From: Ohtaekwangia sp. | GTDB taxonomy: Bacteria > Bacteroidota > Bacteroidia > Cytophagales > Cyclobacteriaceae | Reading direction: 5' to 3' | Assembly (NCBI GenBank): GCA_021155195.1 | Contig: JAJNPV010000050.1 | Span: forward strand, 62,001-126,000 | DNA: 64,000 nucleotides | Shown here: positions 34,688-43,919 of the stretch, one piece after another | How positions within the stretch are numbered: position 1 is the stretch's first letter | Layout of the letters: the number at the start of each line of letters is the position of its first letter | Translations under genes and position numbers: made by a program | Notes under the pieces: generated by a model | The model's input: only the letters and a program-made list of their open reading frames with translations | Database searches by the model: none | Told to the model about the DNA's origin: nothing

Positions 34688-36627
34688 TTTTTTGTTAACT
34701 CAGTTAAAACGAATTTTTTACCTTTCTTATTGATCTTTACTGGATATTTCTTTCGCAATTCAGCCACCCAATTCTTTTCAAGGTAGTCCTGATAATCGGA
34801 AATAACTTGCGAGCGTGCTTCCTCGAAAGTTTTAAGCCCCGGTGGAATAAGACGCTTCACCTCTACAATATAAAAAAGTCCATCGGCTTCAGTCTCATGC
34901 AACCCCATTGACCAACTAATCTTGTCTACAATTTTGCTATCCTTCTTTTCAAACGCCCTAAAATTTTGAATTGATTTAAACTTGCGCAGATCAGTATCTT
35001 TCAACGTATCGCCCCTGCTAATTTTAATCTTGATTTCATCGATCAATGATTTATCCTGGGCTGTAAAAATCCTTGCCTCAATACGTTCACCTGCCTGGTA
35101 TCTATCCTTGTTACGTTCGTAATAATTTCGCTGACCGGCTGAATCGATGGAAGCCTTATTCCAAACTTCTTTCTCCATGATTTCAAAAAGCAAAATACCC
35201 TCGTAATATTCGGTCATTAAATTTTTGAAGTCTGGGTTTTCACGCTTCAATTTTTCCTCCTCTGCAGAAAGTATTCTCTCTTCCACGAAACCTTCATATA
35301 GTTGGTTCATGTAACCGGAGGGCGAAAGGTTTGAATTTTTTTGGTTCGCTAAAACGTGATTTGTAAAATCACGAACTGTAAAAGAACTTTCGGAAACAGA
35401 AAACAATTTCTGCCCGGCCAACTCCTGGGTTGCAATATACTTCCATGCCCCACGCAACAAACTTGAATCCGCTAATGCGATTACATTTTGCTTAACCGAC
35501 TTATCTTCCACAAATCCATATTCTCTTTTTCGTTTTTCATTCAGCACTTGTTGCGATAACTGCAATCGCTCATCACGGCCTACTCTTCGTTTCAACGAAG
35601 CCTCCATTTCTTTATACGGTGGCAATGGGATTTTTTTCTCCAGCCGAATGACATGCCAACCCAATGACGATTGAAACGGATCAGAAACATCGCCCGGATT
35701 TTGTAATGAGAAAGCAACCACCTCAAACTCCGGCACAGTTGGCAGTGCCCCTACTCCAAAAGGTCGCAACCTGCCACCCGCATCTTTTGTGTTCGCATCT
35801 TCTGAATATTCCTTGCACACCTCATCCCAATTGCGGCCAGCTTTTAGCTGATCATAAACAGAAAAGATCGTGCTCTTTATTTTGTCGTCATCTGTTGCCC
35901 CTGCGCGAAGAAGGATATGTGAAACCTCCACTTCGCCACGGGCTGGTTTTTTATCTTTTACTTTAATCAGGTGATATCCAAACTGAGTGCGAACAAGAGA
36001 TAGTTGACCAACAGGTGTTTGATAGGAAGCTTCTTCAAATGGATACACCATTTGCAAGGCTGTGAAATAGCCGAGGTCGCCATTGTTATACTTTGCCGAT
36101 TGATCTTCTGAAAATTCATTCGCTAATTTCTCAAAACTCTCACCTCCTTCAATGCGTTTTTTAAGATCTGAAATCTTTTGGTAAGCAGCTAAGGTATCGG
36201 CCGGTAAAGCATCGGGCTTTAAATTGACTAGGATGTGAGCTACCCTTACCTCTTCTGTAAGCCGCTGATAAGTTTCTTTTGCAAGTTTATCCAACGCATC
36301 GGGTTCTGTGCGGTAAGGTTTCTTTAGTTCCTCACGATAGGTTTTAAATTCTGTATTAAACTTGGCAGTTGTGTCGAGTGCGCGCTCACGAGCTTCAGCT
36401 ACTTTTAATTTAAAAATCACCAACAAGTCAAGATATTCGTTTACGTTCTTTTCAGTAAAACCATCAGCGTTGTTCTGGTGATTTTTGCGATAGGTGTATA
36501 GAAACTCATCCGTGCTCAACGTGCTTTTACCAACCGTAAAAAGAGGTAAAGACTTGGCAGGCTTCACCTGCCCTAAGGCTGAAAAAGACAAAATCCAAAA
36601 AACAGACAACAGAAGGTAAATTCTCAT
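34684..36627 (-). CDS. PpiC/parvulin-type peptidyl-prolyl isomerase, two domains
   Basis: A 647-aa periplasmic protein started at ATG 36627 with signal peptide MRIYLLLSVFWILSFSALGQ; the frame upstream to 36729 is not credible. Two parvulin domains follow each other: RVAHILVNLKPD with NGDLGYFTALQMVYPFEEA, and VSHILLRAGATDDD with GGRLRPFGVGALPTVPEFE. The ~300-residue C terminus is an uncharacterised helical region with a final EARSQVISDYQDYLEKNW segment like other PpiD/SurA proteins. First gene of the foldase operon. A possible -7 element TATTTTTG lies on the minus strand at 36665-36658. Confidence 0.86.
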   Translation of the reverse strand: MRIYLLLSVFWILSFSALGQVKPAKSLPLFTVGKSTLSTDEFLYTYRKNHQNNADGFTEKNVNEYLDLLVIFKLKVAEARERALDTTAKFNTEFKTYREELKKPYRTEPDALDKLAKETYQRLTEEVRVAHILVNLKPDALPADTLAAYQKISDLKKRIEGGESFEKLANEFSEDQSAKYNNGDLGYFTALQMVYPFEEASYQTPVGQLSLVRTQFGYHLIKVKDKKPARGEVEVSHILLRAGATDDDKIKSTIFSVYDQLKAGRNWDEVCKEYSEDANTKDAGGRLRPFGVGALPTVPEFEVVAFSLQNPGDVSDPFQSSLGWHVIRLEKKIPLPPYKEMEASLKRRVGRDERLQLSQQVLNEKRKREYGFVEDKSVKQNVIALADSSLLRGAWKYIATQELAGQKLFSVSESSFTVRDFTNHVLANQKNSNLSPSGYMNQLYEGFVEERILSAEEEKLKRENPDFKNLMTEYYEGILLFEIMEKEVWNKASIDSAGQRNYYERNKDRYQAGERIEARIFTAQDKSLIDEIKIKISRGDTLKDTDLRKFKSIQNFRAFEKKDSKIVDKISWSMGLHETEADGLFYIVEVKRLIPPGLKTFEEARSQVISDYQDYLEKNWVAELRKKYPVKINKKGKKFVLTELTKK

Positions 36628-36765
36628 ATCTACAAGCGATTTTTTAAAACCGGATCGCAAAAATAAGGTTTTTAAGTGGAAATTATGAGTGCTTGGCAAT
36701 GGAATGGATACTGTCAATAACGAGGACAAGCCTTTGTTGGTATTACAAATATTCCGATTGAAGCT

Positions 36766-37185
36766 TTAATTTGGTTTAATCAACTTGGTAAGGCGGCACA
36801 CATTTTTGTTGCCACGCTTTAGGTATTCCACATCATCCATAATTGCTTTTACCAGACGAATACCCAATCCTCCTTTTCTTTTTTGATGAACCAAATTATC
36901 AAGTTCGGGCTCATTAAATTGATTGATATTAAACACTGAGCCATCATCAACAATCTCAAATACAAATTTTCCCTGATCCGGAATTTCTATGTGAAGCTCA
37001 AGCATATGATCGGGGTTGCAATGATGGGCGTGAATCATCAGGTTGGAGCACATCTCGTCCAGGGCTAATACAATAGCACTCAACTCAATTTCAGGCACGT
37101 GCTCATCATGCAAAGAAGTTCTTATAAACTCCCTTATGCCTTTTAAATTGTTAAGGCTACACCCTATGTTATACTGATAATTCAT
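36766..37185 (-). CDS. RsbW-type ATP-binding anti-sigma kinase
   Basis: A 139-aa HATPase_c_2 protein. ALDEMCSNLMIHAH is the N box, DDGSVFN the G1 box and GGLGIRLVKAIMDDVEY the G2 box. Such proteins are Ser/Thr kinases that phosphorylate a STAS partner and, when free, sequester a sigma factor or another target. It overlaps the STAS gene by 17 bp and follows the PP2C gene, giving a complete partner-switching set. No sigma factor gene is next to it. Confidence 0.88.
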   Translation of the reverse strand: MNYQYNIGCSLNNLKGIREFIRTSLHDEHVPEIELSAIVLALDEMCSNLMIHAHHCNPDHMLELHIEIPDQGKFVFEIVDDGSVFNINQFNEPELDNLVHQKRKGGLGIRLVKAIMDDVEYLKRGNKNVCRLTKLIKPN

Positions 37186-37519
37186 TCGCCAACTTCTTCG
37201 CCTCCTGTTTATTTTCCTTAATGTTCAAAAGATCGGCTAAGCCTAAAATCTGAAATGTGTTGGCTACTTTTTCCTTCATGCCAAACAAAACCATTGGAAT
37301 ATTCTTGTCTTTCATCTCCTCGATATAGGACATAAAAACACCCAACCCGGCCGAAGAAATATATTCAAGCGCACTACAGTCCACCAGAATTTTTTTAAAC
37401 CCTTCACCCACACTCTTGGCAATAGCCAAATCCAATTCGATGGAAGAACTTGCATCAATCTCACCAATTACCGAAATTATATCTGCTCCTTCTTCCTGTA
37501 GTCTCTTGATTTGAACCAT
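37169..37519 (-). CDS. STAS-domain anti-sigma factor antagonist
   Basis: A 116-aa SpoIIAA/RsbV-like protein: IGEIDASSSIELDLAIA, then ILVDCSALEYISSAGLGVFM with the phosphorylatable Ser in the SSAG segment. The unphosphorylated form would bind the RsbW-like kinase and free its target. It lies between the PP2C phosphatase gene (39 bp upstream) and the kinase (17-bp overlap). Confidence 0.92.
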   Translation of the reverse strand: MVQIKRLQEEGADIISVIGEIDASSSIELDLAIAKSVGEGFKKILVDCSALEYISSAGLGVFMSYIEEMKDKNIPMVLFGMKEKVANTFQILGLADLLNIKENKQEAKKLANELSV

Positions 37520-37558
37520 GTTTTCAATTAGTTAAACGGTTTATTTTTCTTAATGTTC

Positions 37559-39622
37559 TCATTTAAATTTTATAGTCATAGACGTATAATCATCATTAAT
37601 ATCTGATGATCCTGAGAATTCATACAGTCGCTGGGTAATATTTTTTTCAATTTCGTGGGAACTTTTATCGGTAACTTCTTTCAGTGCCTCCATTAAACCA
37701 CTGTAATCAAATTCCTCACCTTTTTTATTTTTAGCTTCGGTAATTCCATCAGTATATAATACCATAATATCTCCGGGTGCGTAGTGCAGCTGATTCGTTT
37801 CAATCAATTTGCAATAGTCTAGCCCACGCACCATGCCTAAAGCAGTACCTCTGTCTTTCAAGTACTCTGTGGTACCGGTACTCGCTTTATGATACAGCAC
37901 CGGACAATGACCTGCGCGCGAATAGCGAATCGTTTTCGTATTTGTATCCACAACAAAATAAGTAGCCGAAATAAACGACCCGCGCTCCAAACAAAAAGCC
38001 AAAGCGCGATTGGCGCGATCCATAAATTCCTTTGGGTCTAATTCTTGTTGCGCCAGACTATGAAAAATTCCCTTCATTTGCGACATGTGAAAAGCGGCTG
38101 TGGTACCCTTTCCCGAAACATCGGCAATGATGAGTGCCACCTGGTGATCGTTGATCCGTAGCGTATCATAATAATCACCACCTACTTCATCAGCCGATTC
38201 GGCAAAGGCAGCAATTTCAAAATCAGGATCGGTCTCCAGCGAAGTAGGAAGCAAACTCTTTTGAACTGTTTTAGCAATCTTAAGCTCTTCCTTATAGCGT
38301 TCCGTTTGAAACGCTTCTTCCATCAACCTGAAGTTTTCAATGGAAATACCCGCCTGGTTCGCAAACGCAGAAACTATACGCGTCATCTCTTTATTAAAAC
38401 CTTCGGGCAATTCTTTTAACAAAGCCAGTGTGCCAATAGAATTTCCCTTTACCATGATAGGAAATGCAAGGAGTGAACGAAACCGAGAACCTTTTAATGA
38501 AGCAAGATGCCTGGATAAATTTTTTGTGCGATCGCTGCTTTGATCAAGCGCCCCCTTAATATTATGATCTTTTAAGTGATTACGAATCTCTAATGACTCC
38601 CGCTCCGTAATTTTATACGTAAACAATTTGTTCTCATCAGTTGCACTTTGGATCTCAAGCCAGGCGGCATCTGCAAATACAGTACTTACCGAACTTTCAA
38701 GTAAGATGTTATAAACACTTTCTTCATTTTGTTCAGTCTGTATCGATTGGCTAATCCGTTGAAAGTTTACCACCTCCTCAAGCTTTTGTTCAAAAACAGA
38801 TGAAGTAGGTAAGTTGAACAAGATAACAAGAAAGGAAAATGTGCTGTAGACCAACACAAACGACAACAAGCACAAATTAAAAATATGACTATTGAAATCC
38901 AGAAAAGATGACGTAGATGCGCCTATCGTTTCTGAAAGTCTATTTACGGTATAGATGAAATATCCGAGATAAAAGAATGATAAAAGCAGCAATAAAAGAC
39001 AGGTCCATTTTTGCTTAAAGTTGAGATAGGCAACCCACCGCATGTTGGCCGAGAGGACAATTACCAGCAGGCCAATAAAAATCATGATTAAGATAGTTAC
39101 GGAATCGGGTATTACAATTTGAAAACTATCATAAATGAGAACAGCAAGAAGGCAGACTTCAAACACCATCCAGGTGCGTATAAGCCATTTTGATTTTTGG
39201 TACAGGATTAACCGTTTCCACGAAGTGTAAGCAGCCAGCAGAAAACTAATAAACAATGCCAGGTTTATCTGATAAATGAAATCCGTAAGCAAAATGTTGG
39301 AGGCAAGTGTTGTGGTTCCTAGTAAGGAATGGCCCAACCTGAAAACCAATGAGATAACGGTGGCAATTAGACCCGTGGCAAATACTTTCCAAAGTAAATC
39401 GGTAAAGTTTAAGCTCTCGTCACGCTCAACTCGATACTTATAATAATAAAATAGACATAAGATATAGGCATCAAACATTAACCTAGGAAGCCAAATCGGC
39501 ACACCAGGGGGCAAACCTTTCATGTCGCCAAACAAAACGGTGAGATCCGAAAATGCAAGCACAAGCCAGGCTACAACAGCTCCCAGAAAGGCAAGACGGA
39601 TAATTGCTTTGGTTTTTAGCAC
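37559..39622 (-). CDS. Membrane SpoIIE-type PP2C phosphatase with GAF domain
   Basis: A 687-aa protein with about seven to eight membrane helices in the first ~280 residues, a GAF domain (~290-440: QTEQNEESVYNILLESSVST, AFPIMVKGNSIGTLALL), a helical linker and a PP2C/SpoIIE domain (EVGGDYYDTLRINDHQVALI, IADVSGKGTTAAFHMS, SRAGHCPVLYH, LYTDGITEAKN). Metal-binding Asp residues of SpoIIE enzymes are kept. It should dephosphorylate the STAS protein when its membrane or GAF part is triggered. First gene of the three-gene unit. Confidence 0.92.
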   Translation of the reverse strand: MLKTKAIIRLAFLGAVVAWLVLAFSDLTVLFGDMKGLPPGVPIWLPRLMFDAYILCLFYYYKYRVERDESLNFTDLLWKVFATGLIATVISLVFRLGHSLLGTTTLASNILLTDFIYQINLALFISFLLAAYTSWKRLILYQKSKWLIRTWMVFEVCLLAVLIYDSFQIVIPDSVTILIMIFIGLLVIVLSANMRWVAYLNFKQKWTCLLLLLLSFFYLGYFIYTVNRLSETIGASTSSFLDFNSHIFNLCLLSFVLVYSTFSFLVILFNLPTSSVFEQKLEEVVNFQRISQSIQTEQNEESVYNILLESSVSTVFADAAWLEIQSATDENKLFTYKITERESLEIRNHLKDHNIKGALDQSSDRTKNLSRHLASLKGSRFRSLLAFPIMVKGNSIGTLALLKELPEGFNKEMTRIVSAFANQAGISIENFRLMEEAFQTERYKEELKIAKTVQKSLLPTSLETDPDFEIAAFAESADEVGGDYYDTLRINDHQVALIIADVSGKGTTAAFHMSQMKGIFHSLAQQELDPKEFMDRANRALAFCLERGSFISATYFVVDTNTKTIRYSRAGHCPVLYHKASTGTTEYLKDRGTALGMVRGLDYCKLIETNQLHYAPGDIMVLYTDGITEAKNKKGEEFDYSGLMEALKEVTDKSSHEIEKNITQRLYEFSGSSDINDDYTSMTIKFK

Positions 39623-39787
39623 GATTTTAAGCTAATCGGTAAGATTCGTTTGCAATAATAGGAAATGATCAAGTTGGTTGAAAATTCTGATTTTGATGTC
39701 TTTAGGATCATTCGGTACATGGATGTCTTTAAAGGGAAAAGTACGCGCAATAATTAAGGTCTTCATCTCTAGTTTTGCGCATTGATT

Positions 39788-40744
39788 ATGAGGTTGTTAT
39801 ATATATTTTTCTGCTTATCCTTGCTCACGCTGTCTGCTTCTGGTGCTACAAAAACTGCTACTACAGGCGATTGGAATACTGCCGGAACCTGGTCACCCTC
39901 TGGTGTTCCTGTAGGGTCGGACAATATAATTGTTCCTAGCGGGGTTACACTTACCCTAAGCACCGATTGGGTTGTCTTCTTTAATCCTGGTGTTAATACT
40001 CTTACCATTGACGGAACCTTGGTGCTAAACAATGCAGGGATTTCATTGAATAGTTATGATATTTTAACCGTTAACACAGGGGGACAGATAATTGCCTCCG
40101 GAGTTGGCGCATTTATAAGTTCCGGGGTTACAGGATTTTTCTCAACACTTACCCCCGGGCTTTTTCCTATGATTGGTCCTCTTGTAATTAACAACGGAGC
40201 TTTACCAATAACTCTGTTATTTTTTAGAGGGCAACCTATGGAAAACAGAGTAATCTTAAGTTGGGCATCGGAAACTGAATTGAATTTCGACTATTATAGA
40301 ATTGAGCATTCTTCAGATGGTCATAAATTTGAAATGCTTGACAGGGTCAAAGGATCTGCTCATTCCGATCAAAAGAAATATTATGAGTACACTGACAACT
40401 CTCCGGCCCCAGGAAAAAATTATTACAGACTTGTATCAGTAGACTTAGATGGATCTTCAGAAGAGTTTAACGTTATCTCAATTGACTATCAACCTGAAAA
40501 GGCTCTGGTTAACGTCTACCCAAATCCGGCAACATCTGGCGAGAATATTTTTATTCAACCTAATTTCAAATGGGCATCTGGAAGTAAAATTGAAATAATT
40601 GATCTTCAGGGCACCAGCATTATTAATTCATCCATTAATAATGCATCACTGGAATTGTCGACTTCTCAATTAAGTGCCGGTTTGTATATTATCAGGTTAA
40701 CAACTAGCCAGGGCTACTTAACAGAAAAATTAATCGTTCAATAA
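39788..40744 (+). CDS. Secreted protein with T9SS C-terminal sorting domain
   Basis: A 318-aa exported protein (signal MRLLYIFFCLSLLTLSASGA). Residues ~20-110 are a beta-helix-like repeat stretch (GDWNTAGTWSPSGVPVG, SDNIIVPSGVTLTLS), a common start in Bacteroidota surface proteins. Then a ~90-residue domain (ILSWASETELNFDYYRIEHS, YYEYTDNSPAPGKNYYRLV) that often precedes the sorting signal, and the type A domain VNVYPNPATSGENIFI ... LSAGLYIIRLTTSQGYLTEK. It would be carried over the outer membrane by the type IX system. Ligand unknown. TAGTTTTG at 39770-39777 is a possible -7 element. Confidence 0.88.
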   Translation: MRLLYIFFCLSLLTLSASGATKTATTGDWNTAGTWSPSGVPVGSDNIIVPSGVTLTLSTDWVVFFNPGVNTLTIDGTLVLNNAGISLNSYDILTVNTGGQIIASGVGAFISSGVTGFFSTLTPGLFPMIGPLVINNGALPITLLFFRGQPMENRVILSWASETELNFDYYRIEHSSDGHKFEMLDRVKGSAHSDQKKYYEYTDNSPAPGKNYYRLVSVDLDGSSEEFNVISIDYQPEKALVNVYPNPATSGENIFIQPNFKWASGSKIEIIDLQGTSIINSSINNASLELSTSQLSAGLYIIRLTTSQGYLTEKLIVQ

Positions 40745-42217
40745 CTACTTCCTGCTGTAATTAGGAGCTTCCCGCGTAATCGTTACATCATGTGGATGGC
40801 TTTCATGTACCCCCGCAGCTGTAATTTTTACGAACTTGGCTGATTTCAACTTCTCAAGATTCTTAGCTCCACAATACCCCATACCAGCCTTCAAGCCACC
40901 TACCAATTGATACAATACTTCGGCCACCGAGCCTTTGAAAGGAACACGACCTGAAATTCCTTCGGGTACTAACTTTTTAATATCATCCTCTGCATCTTGA
41001 AAGTAGCGATCCTTCGAGCCATCATCCATCGCCTCTAAGGACCCCATGCCGCGATATGATTTGAATTTTCTTCCCTCGTAAATAATCATTTCTCCAGGGG
41101 CTTCTTCTGTGCCTGCTAACAAGGAACCAATCATCACACTATCCGCCCCAGCAGCCAAAGCTTTTGTTACATCCCCCGAAAAACGAATGCCTCCATCCGC
41201 AATAACTTTAACACCCGAGCCCTTCAAAGCTTTCGCAGATTCATAAACAGCGGAGAGCTGCGGCAGCCCAATGCCAGCTACAATTCGCGTGGTACAAATA
41301 CTTCCCGGCCCTACTCCTACTTTTACCGTATCTGCTCCGGCTTTCGCCAATGCTTTCGCGGCATCGCCCGTGGCAATATTGCCTACAATCAATTCCAGGT
41401 TTGGATATTTTTTCCGTACTGCCTTTGCAGATTCAATTACCCCTTTGGAGTGCCCATGTGCTGTATCAATACTAATCACGTCTACACCTGAAGTTCTGAG
41501 TGCATTAATCCGATCTAAAATATCGGGTGTAACACCAACCGCTGCACCCACACGAAGTCTTCCATACTCATCGTGACAAGCGTTTGGTTTATTTTTCTTT
41601 TTGAGAATGTCCTTGTATGTTACGAGACCAGTAAGTTTTCCCTTCTTACTTACAATCGGGAGTTTCTCAATTTTATACTGCTGCAAAAGAACTTCAGCTT
41701 TAGCCAATGTAATTCCTTCAGGCGCGGTAATCAGATTTTCTTTCGTCATAATCTGCTCAATAGGCATATCCATGTCTTTTTGAAAACGCAGATCGCGGTT
41801 GGTGATAATACCAAGCAGTTTGTTGTTACCATCAATTACCGGTATGCCCCCAATTTTATGCTCACGCATAATTTTTTCAGCATCGCGCACGGTTGAATTG
41901 ATCGGAAGGGTAACCGGGTCCTGGATCATACCGCTTTGAGAACGCTTTACTTTGCGCACCTGCTCAGCCTGCTGCAGGATGGTCATGTTTTTATGAATAA
42001 AGCCCAGGCCGCCCTCCAGGGCAATGCCAATAGCCAATTCTGCCTCTGTTACGGTGTCCATAGCCGCAGAAACAAAGGGAATATTGAGCTTTATGTTTTT
42101 AGTTAAATAGCCAACCGTGCTTGTATTGCGCGGAAGTACATCACTATAAGCGGGAACAAGGAGCACATCATCGTAGGTGAGTGCTTCAAACAGGAATTTA
42201 GAAGGATCGTGCGCCAT
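40745..42217 (-). CDS. guaB: IMP dehydrogenase
   Basis: Oxidises IMP to XMP, the first step to GMP. 490 aa: catalytic barrel opening with LTYDDVLLVPAYSDVLP, a CBS pair inserted at ~95-205 (HKIGGIPVIDGNNKLLGIIT, YKIEKLPIVSKKGKLTGLVT), the catalytic Cys loop VGPGSICTTRIVAGIG, DGGIRFSGDVTKAL and the flap YRGMGSLEAMDDGSKDRYF. Full length. Adjacent and convergent with the T9SS cargo gene (zero gap). It has its own promoter at 42245-42275. Confidence 0.96.
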   Translation of the reverse strand: MAHDPSKFLFEALTYDDVLLVPAYSDVLPRNTSTVGYLTKNIKLNIPFVSAAMDTVTEAELAIGIALEGGLGFIHKNMTILQQAEQVRKVKRSQSGMIQDPVTLPINSTVRDAEKIMREHKIGGIPVIDGNNKLLGIITNRDLRFQKDMDMPIEQIMTKENLITAPEGITLAKAEVLLQQYKIEKLPIVSKKGKLTGLVTYKDILKKKNKPNACHDEYGRLRVGAAVGVTPDILDRINALRTSGVDVISIDTAHGHSKGVIESAKAVRKKYPNLELIVGNIATGDAAKALAKAGADTVKVGVGPGSICTTRIVAGIGLPQLSAVYESAKALKGSGVKVIADGGIRFSGDVTKALAAGADSVMIGSLLAGTEEAPGEMIIYEGRKFKSYRGMGSLEAMDDGSKDRYFQDAEDDIKKLVPEGISGRVPFKGSVAEVLYQLVGGLKAGMGYCGAKNLEKLKSAKFVKITAAGVHESHPHDVTITREAPNYSRK

Positions 42218-42244
42218 GGCAAATAAGAATCATTATTTGCCGGG

Positions 42245-42275
42245 CAAAGTTAACCTAATTGAATGATTAACCAAC
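42245..42275 (-). promoter_or_regulatory. Promoter of guaB
   Basis: On the minus strand GTTG (42275-42272), 19 bp, then TAACTTTG (42252-42245) fit the phylum consensus TTTG-N19-TAnnTTTG with one mismatch. The -7 element lies 27 bp upstream of the guaB start codon. Confidence 0.72.
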
Positions 42276-42305
42276 GCAGAGATTCCGATTTAAAGTAAAG
42301 CCTGC

Positions 42306-42313
42306 TACCTTTG
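42306..42313 (+). promoter_or_regulatory. Possible -7 element of rlpA, leaderless start
   Basis: TACCTTTG matches TAnnTTTG and lies only 4 bp before the rlpA ATG, so transcription would begin at or just inside the start codon. No TTTG is present at the -33 spacing, so support is partial. Confidence 0.4.
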
Positions 42314-42317
42314 TTTT

Positions 42318-43001
42318 ATGAAAAAAATAGGATTGTCAGCCTTATTGATCTGCATTTGCAGTCTGGTCATTGGTCAAACTCAAACCGGAAAAGCCTCTTT
42401 TTATGCCGATAAGTTTGAAGGAAGCCCTACCGCCAGTGGCGAGAAATACAAGCACTCTAAACTTACAGCCGCCCACAAATCATTACCCTTTGGCACAAAG
42501 GTGAGGGTAACTAATCTGGCCAATAACGAAAGTGTGGAAGTGGTTATTAATGACCGTGGCCCCTATGTTGACACACGCATCATCGACCTGTCAAAATCAG
42601 CAGCCGAAAAGTTAGGTTTTATAAACCAGGGCTTAGCTGAAGTTAAAGTGGAAGTAATTGATGCCGGAGATGGCAAGAGCAAAAGTCAAACGTTACCAAT
42701 CGATCACGTAAGCGTAGAAGAAAAAGAGTTTTACAATTTTGAAATTGAACGATTGCTGCCCAAGGGATTTGCCATTCAAATTGGCACCTATCAAGAGCTG
42801 GTAAACTTAATGCGCTTATCTGATAATCTTAAAAATTCGTACAAGAAAAATGTAACAGTGCAGGTAAAGGTTATTAATGGTGTTAAATATTATAGCCTCA
42901 TGTTAGGTCCGGTTTCTTCGCGACCAAAGGCCGAAGACTTATTGGCAGAAGTAAAAAAGAAATTTCCAGATTCTTTTATCATCGACTACAGTAAGCTGTG
43001 A
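42318..43001 (+). CDS. rlpA: RlpA-like septal protein with SPOR domain
   Basis: A 227-aa exported protein (signal ends VIGQ). Residues ~25-115 are the RlpA double-psi beta-barrel: GKASFYADKFEGSPTASGE, then AAHKSLPFGTKVRVTNL, VVINDRGPYVDTRIIDLS and SAAEKLGF. Residues ~150-227 are a SPOR domain (GFAIQIGTYQELVNLMRL, YYSLMLGPVSSRPKAEDLL) that binds denuded glycan at division sites. The catalytic Asp (NDRGP) of lytic RlpA is present. Divergent from guaB. Confidence 0.92.
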   Translation: MKKIGLSALLICICSLVIGQTQTGKASFYADKFEGSPTASGEKYKHSKLTAAHKSLPFGTKVRVTNLANNESVEVVINDRGPYVDTRIIDLSKSAAEKLGFINQGLAEVKVEVIDAGDGKSKSQTLPIDHVSVEEKEFYNFEIERLLPKGFAIQIGTYQELVNLMRLSDNLKNSYKKNVTVQVKVINGVKYYSLMLGPVSSRPKAEDLLAEVKKKFPDSFIIDYSKL

Positions 43002-43024
43002 GCAAAAAACGAAGGATAAATGAC

Positions 43025-43058
43025 GAAGTACGAATGAGTACCTTGCTAAGAATTCGTA
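43025..43058. repeat. Short imperfect palindrome GAAGTACGAAT
   Basis: TACGAAT (43029-43035) pairs with ATTCGTA (43052-43058). The 11-mer GAAGTACGAAT at 43025-43035 recurs at 18143-18153 just upstream of the YdeI-like gene. A small dispersed intergenic motif; may also be a terminator for rlpA. Confidence 0.35.
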
Positions 43059-43081
43059 ATTCAATCATCTGTAAATTCTAA

Positions 43082-43867
43082 ATGGAACTTCTCGGTTATT
43101 TTGCTTCAGTATTGGTTGGGTTAGTGTTGGGAATGCTAGGAGGTGGAGGTTCTATTCTTTCCATTCCCATTCTTGTTTATCTCTTTCACATTGAGCCTGT
43201 ACTTGCATCCGCCTATTCTCTTTTTATTGTAGGTATCACAAGTTTTGTGGGCGCAGTTCCAAAATACCGTGAGCACCTTGTTAATCTAAAAACTGGTATC
43301 CTGTTTGGAATTCCTTCTATCATTTCAATTTTTTCAACACGGAAATGGATTGTTCCGGCCATCCCAGAAATACTTTTTCAAACTGAATCATTCGTTCTTA
43401 CAAAACGAATTTTGTTGTTGGGTATTTTCGCCATACTTATGGTGCTTGCTTCTTTTTCGATGATAAAAACACGAAAAGAAGAAAAAGAACAACACACAAA
43501 GTTTCGTACTTTTTTAGTTTTGATTGAAGGCACCTTAATTGGATTTTTGACCGGCCTTGTCGGTGCAGGGGGTGGCTTTCTAATTATACCCGCCCTGGTT
43601 TTCCTTACGGGATTAAATTTTAAAACCGCAGTAGGTACTTCGCTCTTTATTATTGCAATTAATTCGCTTATGGGCTTCTTGGGTGATGTATTAACCCACT
43701 CTATAGATTGGCTTTTTCTTCTTTCTATTACAGCCCTGGCCGTGGTTGGAATTTTGATTGGCAATGTACTTTCGCGAAAAATTCATTCAACAAATCTTCG
43801 TAAATCCTTCGGTTGGCTAACATTAGCTATGGGAATTTTCATTCTCATAAAAGAGATCATCTACTGA
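43082..43867 (+). CDS. TSUP-family (TauE/SafE) membrane transporter
   Basis: A 261-aa protein with ~8 helices. The two family half-repeats are seen: GLVLGMLGGGGSILSIPIL at the start and IGFLTGLVGAGGGFLIIPAL midway, each with the GG-GGG loop. TSUP members export or import sulfite, sulfoacetate or related anions. A cytoplasmic charged loop (KTRKEEKEQHTKF) splits the halves. No sulfur-metabolism gene adjoins, so the substrate is open. Confidence 0.92.
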   Translation: MELLGYFASVLVGLVLGMLGGGGSILSIPILVYLFHIEPVLASAYSLFIVGITSFVGAVPKYREHLVNLKTGILFGIPSIISIFSTRKWIVPAIPEILFQTESFVLTKRILLLGIFAILMVLASFSMIKTRKEEKEQHTKFRTFLVLIEGTLIGFLTGLVGAGGGFLIIPALVFLTGLNFKTAVGTSLFIIAINSLMGFLGDVLTHSIDWLFLLSITALAVVGILIGNVLSRKIHSTNLRKSFGWLTLAMGIFILIKEIIY

Positions 43868-43919
43868 AATATGTTAAAATCAATCAAAATTAAGGGTCTC
43901 AGGGCTTGGCACTGGTTTT

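Noticed and set aside
36628..36729. N-terminal extension of the PpiC-type protein
   Set aside because: ATG 36627 gives a clear signal peptide directly; the extension would bury it.
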